A model generated the notes under the pieces. That model did not search any database. It was not told the origin of the DNA and was given only the letters and a program-made list of their open reading frames with translations. Below, piece by piece: positions 10,801-21,900 of a stretch of 64,000 nt of DNA. Source of the DNA: Paraphysoderma sedebokerense (lineage: Eukaryota; Blastocladiomycota; Physodermatomycetes; Physodermatales; Physodermataceae). The number at the start of each line of letters is the position of its first letter. The first letter of the stretch is position 1. The stretch is taken from positions 122,062 to 186,061 of the forward strand of contig JAHLJZ010000043.1 of the NCBI GenBank assembly GCA_025602915.1, read 5' to 3'. A program made the position numbers and the translations under genes.

Positions 10801-12603
10801 ATGTCTTGCTTGCGTGGCAGAAAGAACGACCCTGCAGTGACACCAGAAGCATTACAACGCCATAAGGAAATTGAAAAGGAAATTGAAGAGGCTGCCAGAA
10901 GAAAGAAGAAGGAGGGCGCCTTCAAGTTGCTGTTATTGGGTATGTTAACCTTCCACCCAATTTCAAATTGCACAATTTGGGAATATTCAAATTGAAAGTT
11001 TTCTTTTTCTGACGAATACAGGTCCTTCAGAAAGTGGAAAGTTAGTAGTCTCTTTATTCTTTTACCTCTTTAATGCGGGCGAGTATTGAGGCCTTGCCTC
11101 TGTACAGAATTATTCACAGCGTTTTTCATCTTTCTGTAACTGAATTAATAGGTCAACGATATTGTATGTTGAAATTGTATATTTCAGAGCGCTATAAAAT
11201 TATACTTACTAACTTTTCTTAAAAAGAAAACAATTCAAACTCATCTATGACAGAGATTATACCACTGAGGAAAGAAAGCGGTATACGGAGGTGATACGGT
11301 CAAATGTCATCGACTCTTTATCAACTTTAGCACAAGGTTTATTTGACCTGAATGTTGCAATAGGGAGCCCTGAAAATGAGGTAAAGAGACCTGCGCAATC
11401 TTTTAGATGCCATGACTTATCCGCTTTCGTAATTTCCTTGCTTCATGAGAATAGATTCACGCAGACAGGATAAAGAAATTTTTCAACGACAACATGGCTT
11501 TCACAAAATCCTTTAGCGACCCGGTTATTCGGCAATTCCTCTACAGCGGTGAAACACCGCCGCAAATTATTGAAAGTGCAATAAAATTGTCGCGTGATAC
11601 CGGTATTTTGGAGTGTCTGCGAAGGGGAAATGAACTACAATTATATGACTCGGCGAACTAGTAATTACTCTTTTTTTCACGAGTTTATACAACCCTTTAA
11701 TGTAAAGATGATGGCTAACAGTTAATACTGCAGTTTCGTTGCAAAAGTGGATAAAATATTTGCCGCTGATTATGTCCCCAGCGATCAAGACATATTGCAG
11801 TCAAGGATCATCACTACGAAAGTGACAGAGCACCGTGTCTCGATAAAAGGCAATCATTTCAAGTATGAGTTATATATCCACTTGCGTTTTGTATGCTCTA
11901 TATACTAACTCAATTTAATCTGCAGGATATACGACGTAGGCGGCCACAGAGCTGCACGAAAGTAGGGTTCATTATTCTTGCATTTTGGAGACTAAATTTA
12001 ATTTCCTTGGACTTATCGAATTTTTGCATTCTACAGACGATGGGTTCCGTATTTCGATGATGTTACTGCCATAATTTATGTCGCTGCGATTTCCGCTTAC
12101 GATCAAGTCCTCACCGAGAATCGGTCCGTGAATCGGTTAGTCGATGCATTCGCATTATTCGAACAGGTCGTAAATCATGAGAGTTTAAGGTACCGAATTT
12201 CTCATTCATCTTCACCTCGTATTCTTCTATAGAAAAAACACTGACCTAACAAAAATCAGTAAAATACCCGTTATTCTCTTCCTCAACAAAATCGATTTAC
12301 TTCAACAACGATTGACAGTTTCGCCAGTCAAAAACTATTTCAAAGATTACAAGGGTGACAATACCTATGACGACGTTCGAAAATGGTGTTCAAAGAAATT
12401 CTTGGCACTGAATCATACGAAAGAAAGGAAAATGTACGTACATTATACTTTCGCCACTGGTACGTAGAATTTCGTTTGTTATCGCTGTTGTTTGCTTAAT
12501 AATTCTAACGGCGTTCGCAGATACCAATCAAATCAAAGCTGTGCTTCGAGCTGTAAACGATATAATATTATCAATGCACCTTAAAGATACAGGGGTAATG
12601 TAA
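10801..12603 (+). CDS. Divergent G-protein alpha subunit (copy 2)
   Basis: Early exons are 10801-10939, 11022-11040 and 11152-11163; the next starts just after the AAAAAG near 11228, and the gene ends at TAA 12601-12603. Spliced motifs: P-loop GPSESGKSTILKQFKLIYDR, switch I arginine in ILQSRIITTKVTEHRV, switch II IYDVGGHRAARKRWVPYF, FLNKIDLL, TFATDTNQIKAVL and C-terminus HLKDTGVM. The N-terminus is MSCLRGRKNDPAVTPEAL, again without Gly2. As in copy 1, the catalytic Gln of DVGGQ is His; here the motif DVGGHxxARKRW looks like Sar1 switch II (DLGGHxxARRxW). Copy 2 has an intron inside the TCAT-equivalent segment that copy 1 lacks. Exons 2 and 3 are 19 and 12 bases in both genes, so the genes arose by tandem duplication after those introns existed. 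The C-terminus, which contacts receptors, differs between the copies and suggests different receptor coupling. Confidence 0.92.
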
Positions 12604-12920
12604 ATTAGGCAGAATTTGTAAAAAACATGTATTCTTTATCCGCATGCAATATAATCATTGTTCATAAGACCGAAAAATTTTAATGGAACTCGCCAATGAA
12701 TATCGTATTTTTATTTATCGAATAGTTGCAACTTTAATATCCAAATATGCCATGCTAGCATTTTTTTGCTTACTCATCCGCATTTTTATCCGTCAACACA
12801 TTTTCCAACGCAAAACTCATCAAATGCATTATTGCTGGGAAAATTTCTTCGCCGGTTGGGATAATTTCTAGATAAAACATTTGATCAATACCAAACAAAG
12901 TCGATAAATGTATGCGACTC
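12604..12920. other. Convergent gap between G-alpha 2 and the carboxypeptidase
   Basis: Two 3' ends face each other here. The region is AT-rich. A 62-codon hydrophobic open frame (12683-12871) has no neighbouring splice support or recognisable domain and is probably chance. Confidence 0.4.
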
Positions 12921-15116
12921 TTAAATGAGCAGCGTCGTAATTTTACCTTCTGGGGGTAAGACGAATCCTGGACCCCACCATTCTTTTGATTATAAGTTGA
13001 TACAAGACATCAATGAAATTAATATTTAATTCAAAATGAGAGACGTAAAAAAACTTAAACGTGGAGGGCTTACCAGGAGTTGGGCGAAGTTCGATAGTGA
13101 CTACAGGCGATGAATGTTAATATGAGAAAGTACAGCAGAATGAAAAAACTCCACTTACTTCCGTATGCTCTAAATTCTTTAGCCTTGGCAAGCGTGTCTT
13201 GAGAGTTTCCAGGTCCAGATTTATTGGCAAGTGGTCGTTTTTGAATATAAAACCAATCAGAGGCTGAACGTAGATACGGCAAATTACAAATAGCAACAAG
13301 GACAAGAAAAATTTTAAGATTAATACCGTGCAAACATGTGAAAATAGAGAGAATTAATAACACATATCTGTCGTTGCGTATAGACTGATGGAGGGTTCGC
13401 TCACGTATCTTTTGCCGTGAACACTGTAGATAATGTCAGCCATATCGTCACCGACTTGTTTGTGTTGTTTTTCGTGAGGAGCGGGATCTTTAGACCATCC
13501 AAGGGGCCGTAAAATCTATAGGCGAGGCAGGCAATGTTTTTGAAGATTGAGAACAAGTCAATAACTCTGTGAATTTCCAAAGAGGAAATGCAATTTGGAT
13601 CTTACTAATTGGGAGTACGAGTGCAAGTCGAGACCAACGATGATATTTTCGTTCTCCAAGAAAAACTTGGATAAAGCTTGTACTTCGGGTTCTGAAGCCG
13701 CCTAACAGTTGAATAGGATCACATGTTAGCAAATCATCCACGGAAACAACGAGTAAGGTCACACCTTAGGTCCACGATAGGTCTCGGAGAAAGGAAACCC
13801 GCTAGAGCCACCACGGCCCCAGTTAGCTGGCCTGAAAGATTCTTTTAGCGCAAAAATTCAAAAATCGTCATAATTAAATATGGTGAACCCACCAGTTTCG
13901 GTTCAAATCAACGCCATAAGCACCATTTCCATTTCTTCGTCTGTTCTTTCGCCATAATCGATCGCTTTCCCATGTGTAAGTGTAGCCATCGGGATTCATG
14001 CATGGAATAATAATAAACTCTCCAATATTCAGCAGGTAAGTAACGTTTTGATTCACGTCGAATTGGTTCAGCAGTTGGTAAGTGATGTATTGCGCAGTTG
14101 CTCCGCCAATCCATTCACGCGCGTGCTGATTTCTGGAGAAATTGATATATTAGAGTTGAATTATTATATTAATCTCGTAAGGAAGACAGGCAAATGTACC
14201 CTTGAATCCAAAATTGACTCTTGTTCTGAATTTTTGCGTTCCTGTTAGTTACCTTTACGGCGATAATATCGCTAAAAGGGAGGTCTTAGTGAGAAAATAT
14301 CATAAAGCTCCAGAGAAGTCAAAACGTACCGTTTTTCATGAGTCTTTCCAATGCTAGGAATGAATTCGATAAGGTTGGGAAATTGCTTCGCAAGAGCTGT
14401 AGCCGCGTGTTAAATTGAGGAATTGAGCCATAATGGACTTTATTGCAATCTACCTTGGTACCATTCAACGATATCGTCATACGTATGATAACTGGTAAAC
14501 CAGTCTACGGGATCGGAAGATTTCTACGAAACGAATTTAGAAAGTCAGTACAAATGTGACGAGCATTGCAGAGCGTTGTTGCGACTGAGAGCTTCTCATA
14601 TTCACAATCCTTATGCGTTGACTGAAATATAATTTAGGTATACTCACTTTGAACTGGCCTTGTTTTAGAATTTCGGTCTCCTTGTCAATAACTGTTTGTA
14701 CATTGTCCATGAGAACTTCGTACTGGAATTCAGCTTGGCGGACAGCGTCATAAAGGGAGGGCGATACCAGAATATCAGAATATCTGGTGTTTGTGGACCA
14801 AATGTCGATGGTATGATTAGACATTTCTTCGAGTAGCGGGATGGCGGTTAAAGGAGATGAAAATCGAAGAAGACGGTATCCTACACAAGAAAATCGGTTA
14901 ATCGTTCATTACCAGACGCGAGGATGAATAGCGAATTTGTCAATTACCATCGTATCTCACAGCTCTTTCAATTTTGATCTCTTGAGAGGGCGAATTGACT
15001 AAATTTTCGGGCGCAAGGAAAACATTTTGAGAGCTGTAACTGGTCGGCGAAGTAATTACGCCAGAAGCGAGGATGCAAGCCAGGAAAAGCAGGAGCTGAA
15101 GACGACAAATCCCCAT
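12921..15116 (-). CDS. Secreted M14 zinc metallocarboxypeptidase
   Basis: A multi-exon minus-strand gene from ATG 15116 to TAA 12921. The N-terminus MGICRLQLLLFLACILASG is a clear signal peptide. A propeptide-like region follows (EEMSNHTIDIWSTNTRYSD ... QFEYEVLMDN-like), then the catalytic domain: zinc ligands in NQHAREW, MNPDGYTYTWESDRLWRKNR, DLNRNW, the third zinc ligand in GLDLHSYSQL, a SASDWFY segment and the general-base glutamate in VVTIELRPTPG. The C-terminus ends GPGFVLPPEGKITTLLI. All metal ligands and the catalytic Glu are present, so it should be an active A-type exopeptidase removing C-terminal residues from extracellular or vacuolar peptides. Many ascomycete Ecm14 relatives have lost these residues. 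It is head to head with the helix-hairpin-helix gene. Confidence 0.9.
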
Positions 15117-15659
15117 GATGAGTGACGAATTAGCGAAGAACTATACAACTCAAGACGAAGAGACTGCTTGTGTTTGGAATAGATAGGCGACAAGATAAAG
15201 AGGATCGAACGAGGCAATGAGAAGGGAGGGAATGAAATGAACTTTGTGCACGAAGGCCAGTGCTGAGTCACGGATCACTTTCCGCATGATCTGATATATT
15301 CGTGCTACAATCACATAACAATACAATCTGCAATTTGTTGCAAATGACAATTTGATAGACCTCCGTCGTCTGTTAGTCGGTTCCTCATGGTGTCAGATGC
15401 TGGTTATATAGGTTGCAGCATGCATTCAATCGGCCACGGATGCAATTGGGATTAGCTTTGGGCCGTTCCTTCGTCAGTTAGCCTGGCTTGCACCGCGGCG
15501 GCGGCCTTGCAAACTTATTATTGAGTTGAATTTTGAATTGGCGCACTCGCTTCCCACTTTCAACTCGGGCCGGACACCGCAACACAACACTTTCTCCCCC
15601 TCGATATATATTCATAGGCCTGAAGCTGGAGGCAATTAAAGCTGTAAAATAAAGTCAAA
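15117..15659. promoter_or_regulatory. Divergent promoter region, carboxypeptidase / HhH gene
   Basis: A 543-base gap between opposed start codons. It contains a short GC-rich patch with CGG triplets (CCGCGGCGGCGG near 15496-15507) and a TATATATAT stretch near 15604-15612, about 50 bases before the rightward start codon, which may be a TATA element. Minus-strand open frames at 15150-15350 overlap the carboxypeptidase leader and are not credible genes. Confidence 0.45.
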
Positions 15660-16739
15660 ATGTCGCACCCGGAGCTTAATCAATCTACCTTTCAGGCCTT
15701 AATCGAATCTTATCCTTCTGTACTCAATTCCTATATTTCAGCTGCCAAACCAAAGTCTCTCTCAAAATTCACTGAACTCGACTCATCCCTATCCACGATA
15801 TCCTCTGCTATTCAAGAACGTCGTCAGAAAGGACCCAACAGCCCGTACATCACTGTTGAAGAGTTATCCAAAATCGTGGAATGGAAGTTAACGGTAAATC
15901 TCAATTAGTTGTTGTCTCAGTCAGCTAAGAAATTTTCTTCGGTTGAGAGCTTGCATTAATAACTGTACATGCTTTCTAAGAGAGGCAAATTCCGTCCCAA
16001 CCTGCTCAAGTTCGCGGCCTCAAATCAGCTGGATTTGGTGAAATCTGTATCGTCAACGGCATTCCGAATACTCTCTGCCGATAAGATTTCGACAACAGAG
16101 GTAAAATCGGCCATCACAGAAATTTCCAAATTGAAAGGCGTGGGTCCGGCCACAGCCAGTCTAATCCTCAGTCTTGGATGTCCTGTAAGGCAGTTTGTAT
16201 CACCAATTTCGCTTTTCCTTGGACTAATACAATTTCTATCTTCTTAAATTCAACTCTAACCTCCTACCCGAGAAGTCTATCCCATTCATGTCCGATGAAG
16301 CCTTATTCTGCGTCCCCAAGACCTTCGCTAAAATAACCGATTCAAAAGGGAAATTACAATACACAGTGCCGGCATATTTAGAATACTGGAGTTGGATCGA
16401 CTCTGTCGTGGAAGACCTCAATAAAGGTATGAGTGGTGTCATTTCCTTGCCTTTCAAATTTGGTATGTATCACTGACACGGACGAATGAAGACACCAGCG
16501 ATACTCACAGATTTACACATGTACAAGTCGAACAAGCTCTTTGGACCTGGCAAATTGCGAAATCACGTCACATTGAAATTGGTGTCAAATCAAGTTCGGC
16601 CGCTGCGAATGAGGAGTCCTTTGATCGAAATGCGTCTAAGAATTCAAATAAGAGGAAGAAGAATTCAGCTAAGGAAGAAGTCTCTGAAGGCGGATCCGGA
16701 GGAATGGCAGAAGACAGCTATAAAAAACGACGTAAATGA
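15660..16739 (+). CDS. Conserved helix-hairpin-helix protein of unknown role
   Basis: Four exons can be joined: MSHPELNQSTFQALIESYPS..., then RGKFRPNLLKFAASNQLDLV..., then the segment with CVPKTFAKITDSKGKLQYTV, then VEQALWTWQIAKSRHIEIGV ending in a lysine/arginine-rich tail and TGA 16737-16739. The motif ISKLKGVGPATASLILSLGCP is a helix-hairpin-helix of the kind found in DNA glycosylases (LxGVGxxTA). The EWKLTRGKFRPNLLK block recalls a family of uncharacterised fungal proteins. No catalytic Asp or iron-sulphur cysteines typical of HhH-GPD glycosylases were seen, so enzymatic activity is doubtful. The basic tail SNKRKKNS ... KKRRK could be nuclear targeting. I infer a nuclear, possibly DNA-binding protein. 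Confidence 0.75.
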
Positions 16740-17091
16740 TATATGTGGCTCTAATCCAAACAGTAACATCTGATTTGCTCAATCACGATTATTATTCGGT
16801 AAACGGCTTAGGGGTGCCATATTTTTGGAGGGCACTATTTTCGGGTAACAATCCCACGAACCGGCAAATAGAACTAATTTGGGGTTAATGTGCTATTGTG
16901 AAGATGTTTCTGACCCTCCGACAACAGTTTCAAGAAGCTTTGTACCGTTGTCTGACTTGTCAATTCTTACCATGCGGACTGGGCACAAAGGACGCGCTTA
17001 TTTATTTTCAGTTTGTTCTTTGCGCTTTGCACGCAGATAAAAGACTGGCCCTCGCTCAAAGCTAGATGTCTGCGAAAAAAAATTACACAAA
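16740..17091. other. Intergenic region before the secreted orphan gene
   Basis: This holds the 3' flank of the HhH gene and the promoter of the following gene. A GCAGATAAAAGAC stretch near 17034-17046 may act as a TATA-like element about 50 bases before the next ATG. No gene was seen. Confidence 0.4.
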
Positions 17092-18561
17092 ATGCAAGTT
17101 ACTCAGCTTTATAATATTATCCACAAAGCTTTTATTGCGAATTTCATTTTCATTGTTCTTGTCTCGGCGGAATTTAATGTGGTCTCAATCACAAGCAAAA
17201 GTAATCAGAATCGACCCAATACGAATAATCAAATAATTAGCTATTCCACCATTTCAGAATCCGTATGGGACCTCAAGAATGAAGTAGAAGTGACGGTTGG
17301 AACTGGGCCTGACATTCTGGAGCGGGTTGATTTTTTTGGGATGGATTTGTACCTTGTCAATCCTACGAAACATGCTCCTGGTTATGTAAAGCATTCACAT
17401 GTAGGGAAGATGCTAAATCCTTGGCTTAAGGCCGAAGAGAGATCTATTGAGCCTAATACAGACTACACTATTAAATTTAAACCGCCGTCGTTCCTGCGGT
17501 CAGGGAAATATCGAATGATCATTGCCGTCGCGGGAGAAATAGAGGACTACAATTACGACACCATAATCCAAGCCAAATCTTCCGTTTCGATCGACATTAC
17601 AATTCAATCAACATATCAACCCGATTCAGCACTCTCTTTAGATCCTGCAACAAAGCCTGTTCCCAAAACTGAAACTCTTAAAGAACATGACATCGTCGTT
17701 GTCCAAAAACTGCTTCCTCGATTCACATCCCCAACCGATGTGTGCAATTACTGCGCCAGTTCCAGGTCGATGATGACAATTTGTGATCATGTTTTGCGGC
17801 TACCATACCCTCAAAGTCTCGAGTTACCTCGTACCACGTCATTCTACACCAATTTCTACCTTAATCAGTTCCAAAATGGGGGTGTACAGCAATCATTAAC
17901 TACTCAAAATATCTGTCGTTTGGGATCTATTGATATTGCTTTGCAGCAATTAGAATTCAAATACAATTCACTCCAAGTTCTTCCGTCTTCAATTCCGTCA
18001 GGGCCAATTGATCTATTGCGAAGCAATGTAAAACATCTGAAATTACCATCCGCTATGACCAGTGCCGACGAAATATTATACTGGTCTCATCCCCATCTCG
18101 ATGTTTTATTCCAAATACATTATGCTCAACGGTACAACAATATCAAGCATATCATCAAGGAAACTTATAAAAGTGTATTTAATGTTCCTCAGTTTCGGAC
18201 ATTTAATGGGGACGAAGCCATCGATCTAAACCAGTTAGAGCAATCAATACGGAGTCTCTTAAGTTATCCTCGGTCGGATGACTTTAAACGAAAAATGGCC
18301 AAAACTATCCGGTTGGAAATAGAAACAAACGGAGATTACATCTGTCTAAGTCGTGCCGATCCATTCTTGTAAGTGGCTCATTTATTAGAACTTCTGAAAT
18401 ATGTTAGATGCGATTTGCTAATCGCCTCCCTTCGGTGAAAAAGAACGATCGTCATCAGCAATGAACTGAAAAGAACTGGCCAATTTGATACGATGGTGGA
18501 TTGGCGCGATACAAGTGAGAGAAGAAGGGCTCAAATCATTAATAATATACTAGAATGGTAG
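17092..18561 (+). CDS. Secreted protein of unknown function
   Basis: Exon 1 runs from ATG 17092 to about 18368. A GTAAGT donor and an AAG acceptor near 18445 continue the frame as TIVISNELKRTGQFDTMVDW and end at TAG 18559-18561. The total is about 468 residues. The N-terminus has a hydrophobic stretch (AFIANFIFIVLVSAEF) consistent with a signal peptide. Residues 50-170 look like a beta-rich domain (VWDLKNEVEVTVGTGPDILE, YLVNPTKHAPGYVKHSHVGK, SGKYRMIIAVAGEIEDYNYD), reminiscent of immunoglobulin-like folds of surface proteins. A central CNYCASSRSMMTIC segment has four cysteines. The latter half is alpha-helical in composition. No known domain was recognised. It could be a cell-surface or secreted lineage-specific protein. 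Confidence 0.7.
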
Positions 18562-18938
18562 AGTGTATTCGCCGTAATTTGAGAGCTACTGTATAAATAA
18601 TTCGAAACAATGTATAACCATATCCTTAATACGAATGATAATGCTATAGTTTCGTGACAGGACATAGATCGCCTCTAGTATTTGTGTGACAATCACCTTA
18701 TTTCGCCACTAGCTATTGTAGCAAGCGTCAACCGCAAGGTGATAAAGAGAGAGGAATTGCAGCTTCCGTATCTTCTAACAATTCGCGTTTATTGGACTCT
18801 TAAAGCGATTCGCATCATACTCATACAACACAGCCTCATGAACGCTAATATATCTTTTTAATCTGTAACCTAACGTAGTAAGAATAAATCGAATGATGCA
18901 ACAAAATTGAATTCTCTTCTGTCACTGCAAAAGTCTGT
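18562..18938. other. Convergent gap
   Basis: AT-rich sequence between the 3' end of the secreted-protein gene and the 3' end of the large fusion gene. No gene, repeat or structured element was recognised. Confidence 0.45.
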
Positions 18939-21900
18939 CTAAAGTTTACTTTGGGCCCCAGAACTCTTTGGAACTTTGTTCGCCTGTTTTAAGAATTCTT
19001 TATCGAGGTGAGGAGCTAACACGGTTTCATAACCTTCAAAAGGATCACGTTGATTAAGAACCGAACGTTGAGCGGCTTCGAAGAGAGCTTCATAGATATT
19101 GCCTGTTCATAACACAAATAATCTTAGTAATTCGCATCGTCTCGTTTTGCGGATAGAAATACAATAATCGTACCATCAGCTCTGCCAATTGTAGAATTCA
19201 ACACTCTGTCCGGAATATCAAATCCGTCGACTAATGCAATTGCGTCTAAACGATGGTTTCAAAAATTTAGGCTCTCTTCGATCAATGAAGATCATAATGA
19301 AAGATACATACTGTTACGTAACTCATCCATGACAGCAACGAGTGCGCTCTTTGCCATTTGCACTTGTTCCATATTCAACATGCCGATGAAATTTCCGTCT
19401 TCGACGATGTAGCTTAAAGCGAACATTTTACAAACACCGTTTAATGCTTTCTTTACAGCGGGATCTTGACAGTTATTTACGGCATTCACGAAGTTGTCCA
19501 TGAAGAAATGATAGGTATGAGCTCTTACAGCATTTTGCAATTCTAATGCTGAAGCGTTGAAACTGGTCTCAAAAGTTGCTTTTTCGTCCATCTTAGTTTG
19601 GAATCGTTGGGCAGCGGAAACGACGATTTGAGCAGCAGAATATTTGATTAGCGAGAAGAGGAAATCGATGGAATGGAATCCTTCGCTCGTTGCCTCGGGC
19701 GGTTGTTGACCATGATAGGTCAGGTAAGAGACCATGGAAGAAGTTGGATCCAGTTCGCCCTTCATCACTCTTTGTACGGACTTCAGGAGATAGCGCCCGG
19801 TTTGTAGCATAAGAATGATGAAATCACCTTCGGCGGTAATTTGCCAGACATAGTTGGCGGCTGATGAGAATAAGTTAGGAATTTCGCCGTAAAGCAATGG
19901 CTATGTAAGAAACCAAAATCAACGTACCAAGAGGAGCCAACCCTGCATTCAGTAAGTAACCATTACCACCACAACATTTTCGGCAATCTTCAATTCCAGC
20001 CCATGCGAAATAGGTACAGAAAGCCTTCAACCCGCTCGAGGTTGCAGCAATTTCGGGGAGCAATTCAACATTGGCGAGCATTTCTTTGCCACTGGCCATT
20101 TCTTGGAACTTGCTAAGCATCCAAGTACCTATCAACAAATGCAAAGATTCTCAACATTACAGTGCTCAACGAAGGAAAGCAATAAGCGCGGCATTTACCA
20201 GTGAAATTAATAGCATAAGCCATGGCGAGTTGCTTGAAAACTCGATAACGTTGAATTTGGTAATCGATAATCTTATTTTCCTTATCAAGGTAATCCTTCG
20301 TTCGTGAGTTTGAGAATCCTTGAGTTCTGATACAGCTGTAACGAGTGGCTACAGTTACAGCTCGCGCCAAGTATCCTCCAGAGGCTTTAATCATCGACCC
20401 ACTATAGGAATAAAGTATTTAGCGAATTGTAAGTTATCAAACCGATCGATCAATAACAACACATACCGGGTGAAGATCATGGTAGTGTAATGCAATTTAG
20501 CATTCTTCTTCTTCTCAGGGGTGACAATGTATTCTCCTTCCGGTGTCACATATTGATATTTGGCAAGCATATATTCTCGAGGAATTTCGACATTGTTGAG
20601 AATCATGTACCCGGTATCGTTGGCTGTGGCAGCATGTTAATAACAGTGAATACAGCGTTCAGCGGAACAATACTATATCTTATAAAACGCACCATGGTCG
20701 CCCAATTTTGTGCCCAAATCACCTAAACTGATTCCTGGAAGTGGTTTATGATTTTCATCCCTCAGTTGTAGCATAAAGCTGTGGACACCATATTGCTTTC
20801 CATCAATGATTAGCTGGGCGTATACAACTCCATGGGTAGCAACTTTTCCGAGAGCTCCGGGCCACCATTTGATACTAGCGGAAAACATATTTGTTAGTCA
20901 GTCGCATTTGACGGAGGTACAAATTTTGGCGCATGACGAACCTACGAAGAGTCGGTGTATGCAAAACAAAAGTTTGATTTCTCTTGTTGAATGTTGCAAT
21001 GGTTTGTAAACCTCTAACGTTCGACCCGTGCCCAAGTTCAGTCTAAGAATCAATTTTTAGTCAATATGAACATAAATTAGCTTTTCGACGTTTCAATATA
21101 TCACCTGAGCATAACAGCCAACAATTTTCATCTCACGGCATCGTTGCACCCACCATTCGCGTTCTAAAATGTGGCGATTGTTAAAAATAAGATGGAACGA
21201 TATTGGCATGAATCAGACAAGTGGGTCATACGTTGATCATTGCCATGTGCCATTACAGTTTGCAAGAACAATCCATAACTGTTCATTAAAGCACCACTGT
21301 TCATACTGTACATTCCCTAGAGATTGAAAATAAGAAACATAGTTAGCGGCATTGAATTATGCTCAAGCATGTCGAATACGAAGTTCATTTTTACCATCCA
21401 AGCGATATCCATCATAGTGGGTTGAAAGTTCTTCCAGAATCTCTCGTGCACTTTGACAAAATGAGAGATGTGTTCCTTCAACAGTTCTGGTCTACTCAAT
21501 TCGAAGATGTGGCTTAAATCATCACCCTTTGTTGGCGAGAGAATGAATCGACGACGCTTGGTATTTTCAACACCACCATCAAGTGCATTCGTAAGCTTTT
21601 CTACGTCGAATGTAGCCTTGGCTCTTTCTTGTGTTAAAACAGAGGCGGTGCCACCTGATTCTAGGGATTCGACATCAGAAGGTTTCATGACAAGTGGTTT
21701 TCCATTTATCATGACTTGAGACGATATGGACGGAGTAGTCGAGTGAGACCCTGCCGCAGGAGCGGGTGAACTTCCCTTAATTTTACCAATGATCGTATAC
21801 GGTGCGTATTTTGCAACCACATCAGGTTTCTTTTGTTAACATAAAGCAAGAAGTCAGCTAAAAAATACACCCAACTTGTAAACTCATATAGGTTACGAAC

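Noticed and set aside
12683-12871. Hydrophobic 62-codon plus-strand open frame
   Set aside because: No leader, family or promoter context; composition follows the AT-rich local sequence between two gene ends.
21316-21820. Two separate genes (fumarate reductase and acyl-CoA oxidase) in tandem
   Set aside because: There is no stop codon, promoter gap or untranslated spacer between the b5 domain and the oxidase; one uninterrupted exon encodes both. Kept as the main alternative to test by RNA.
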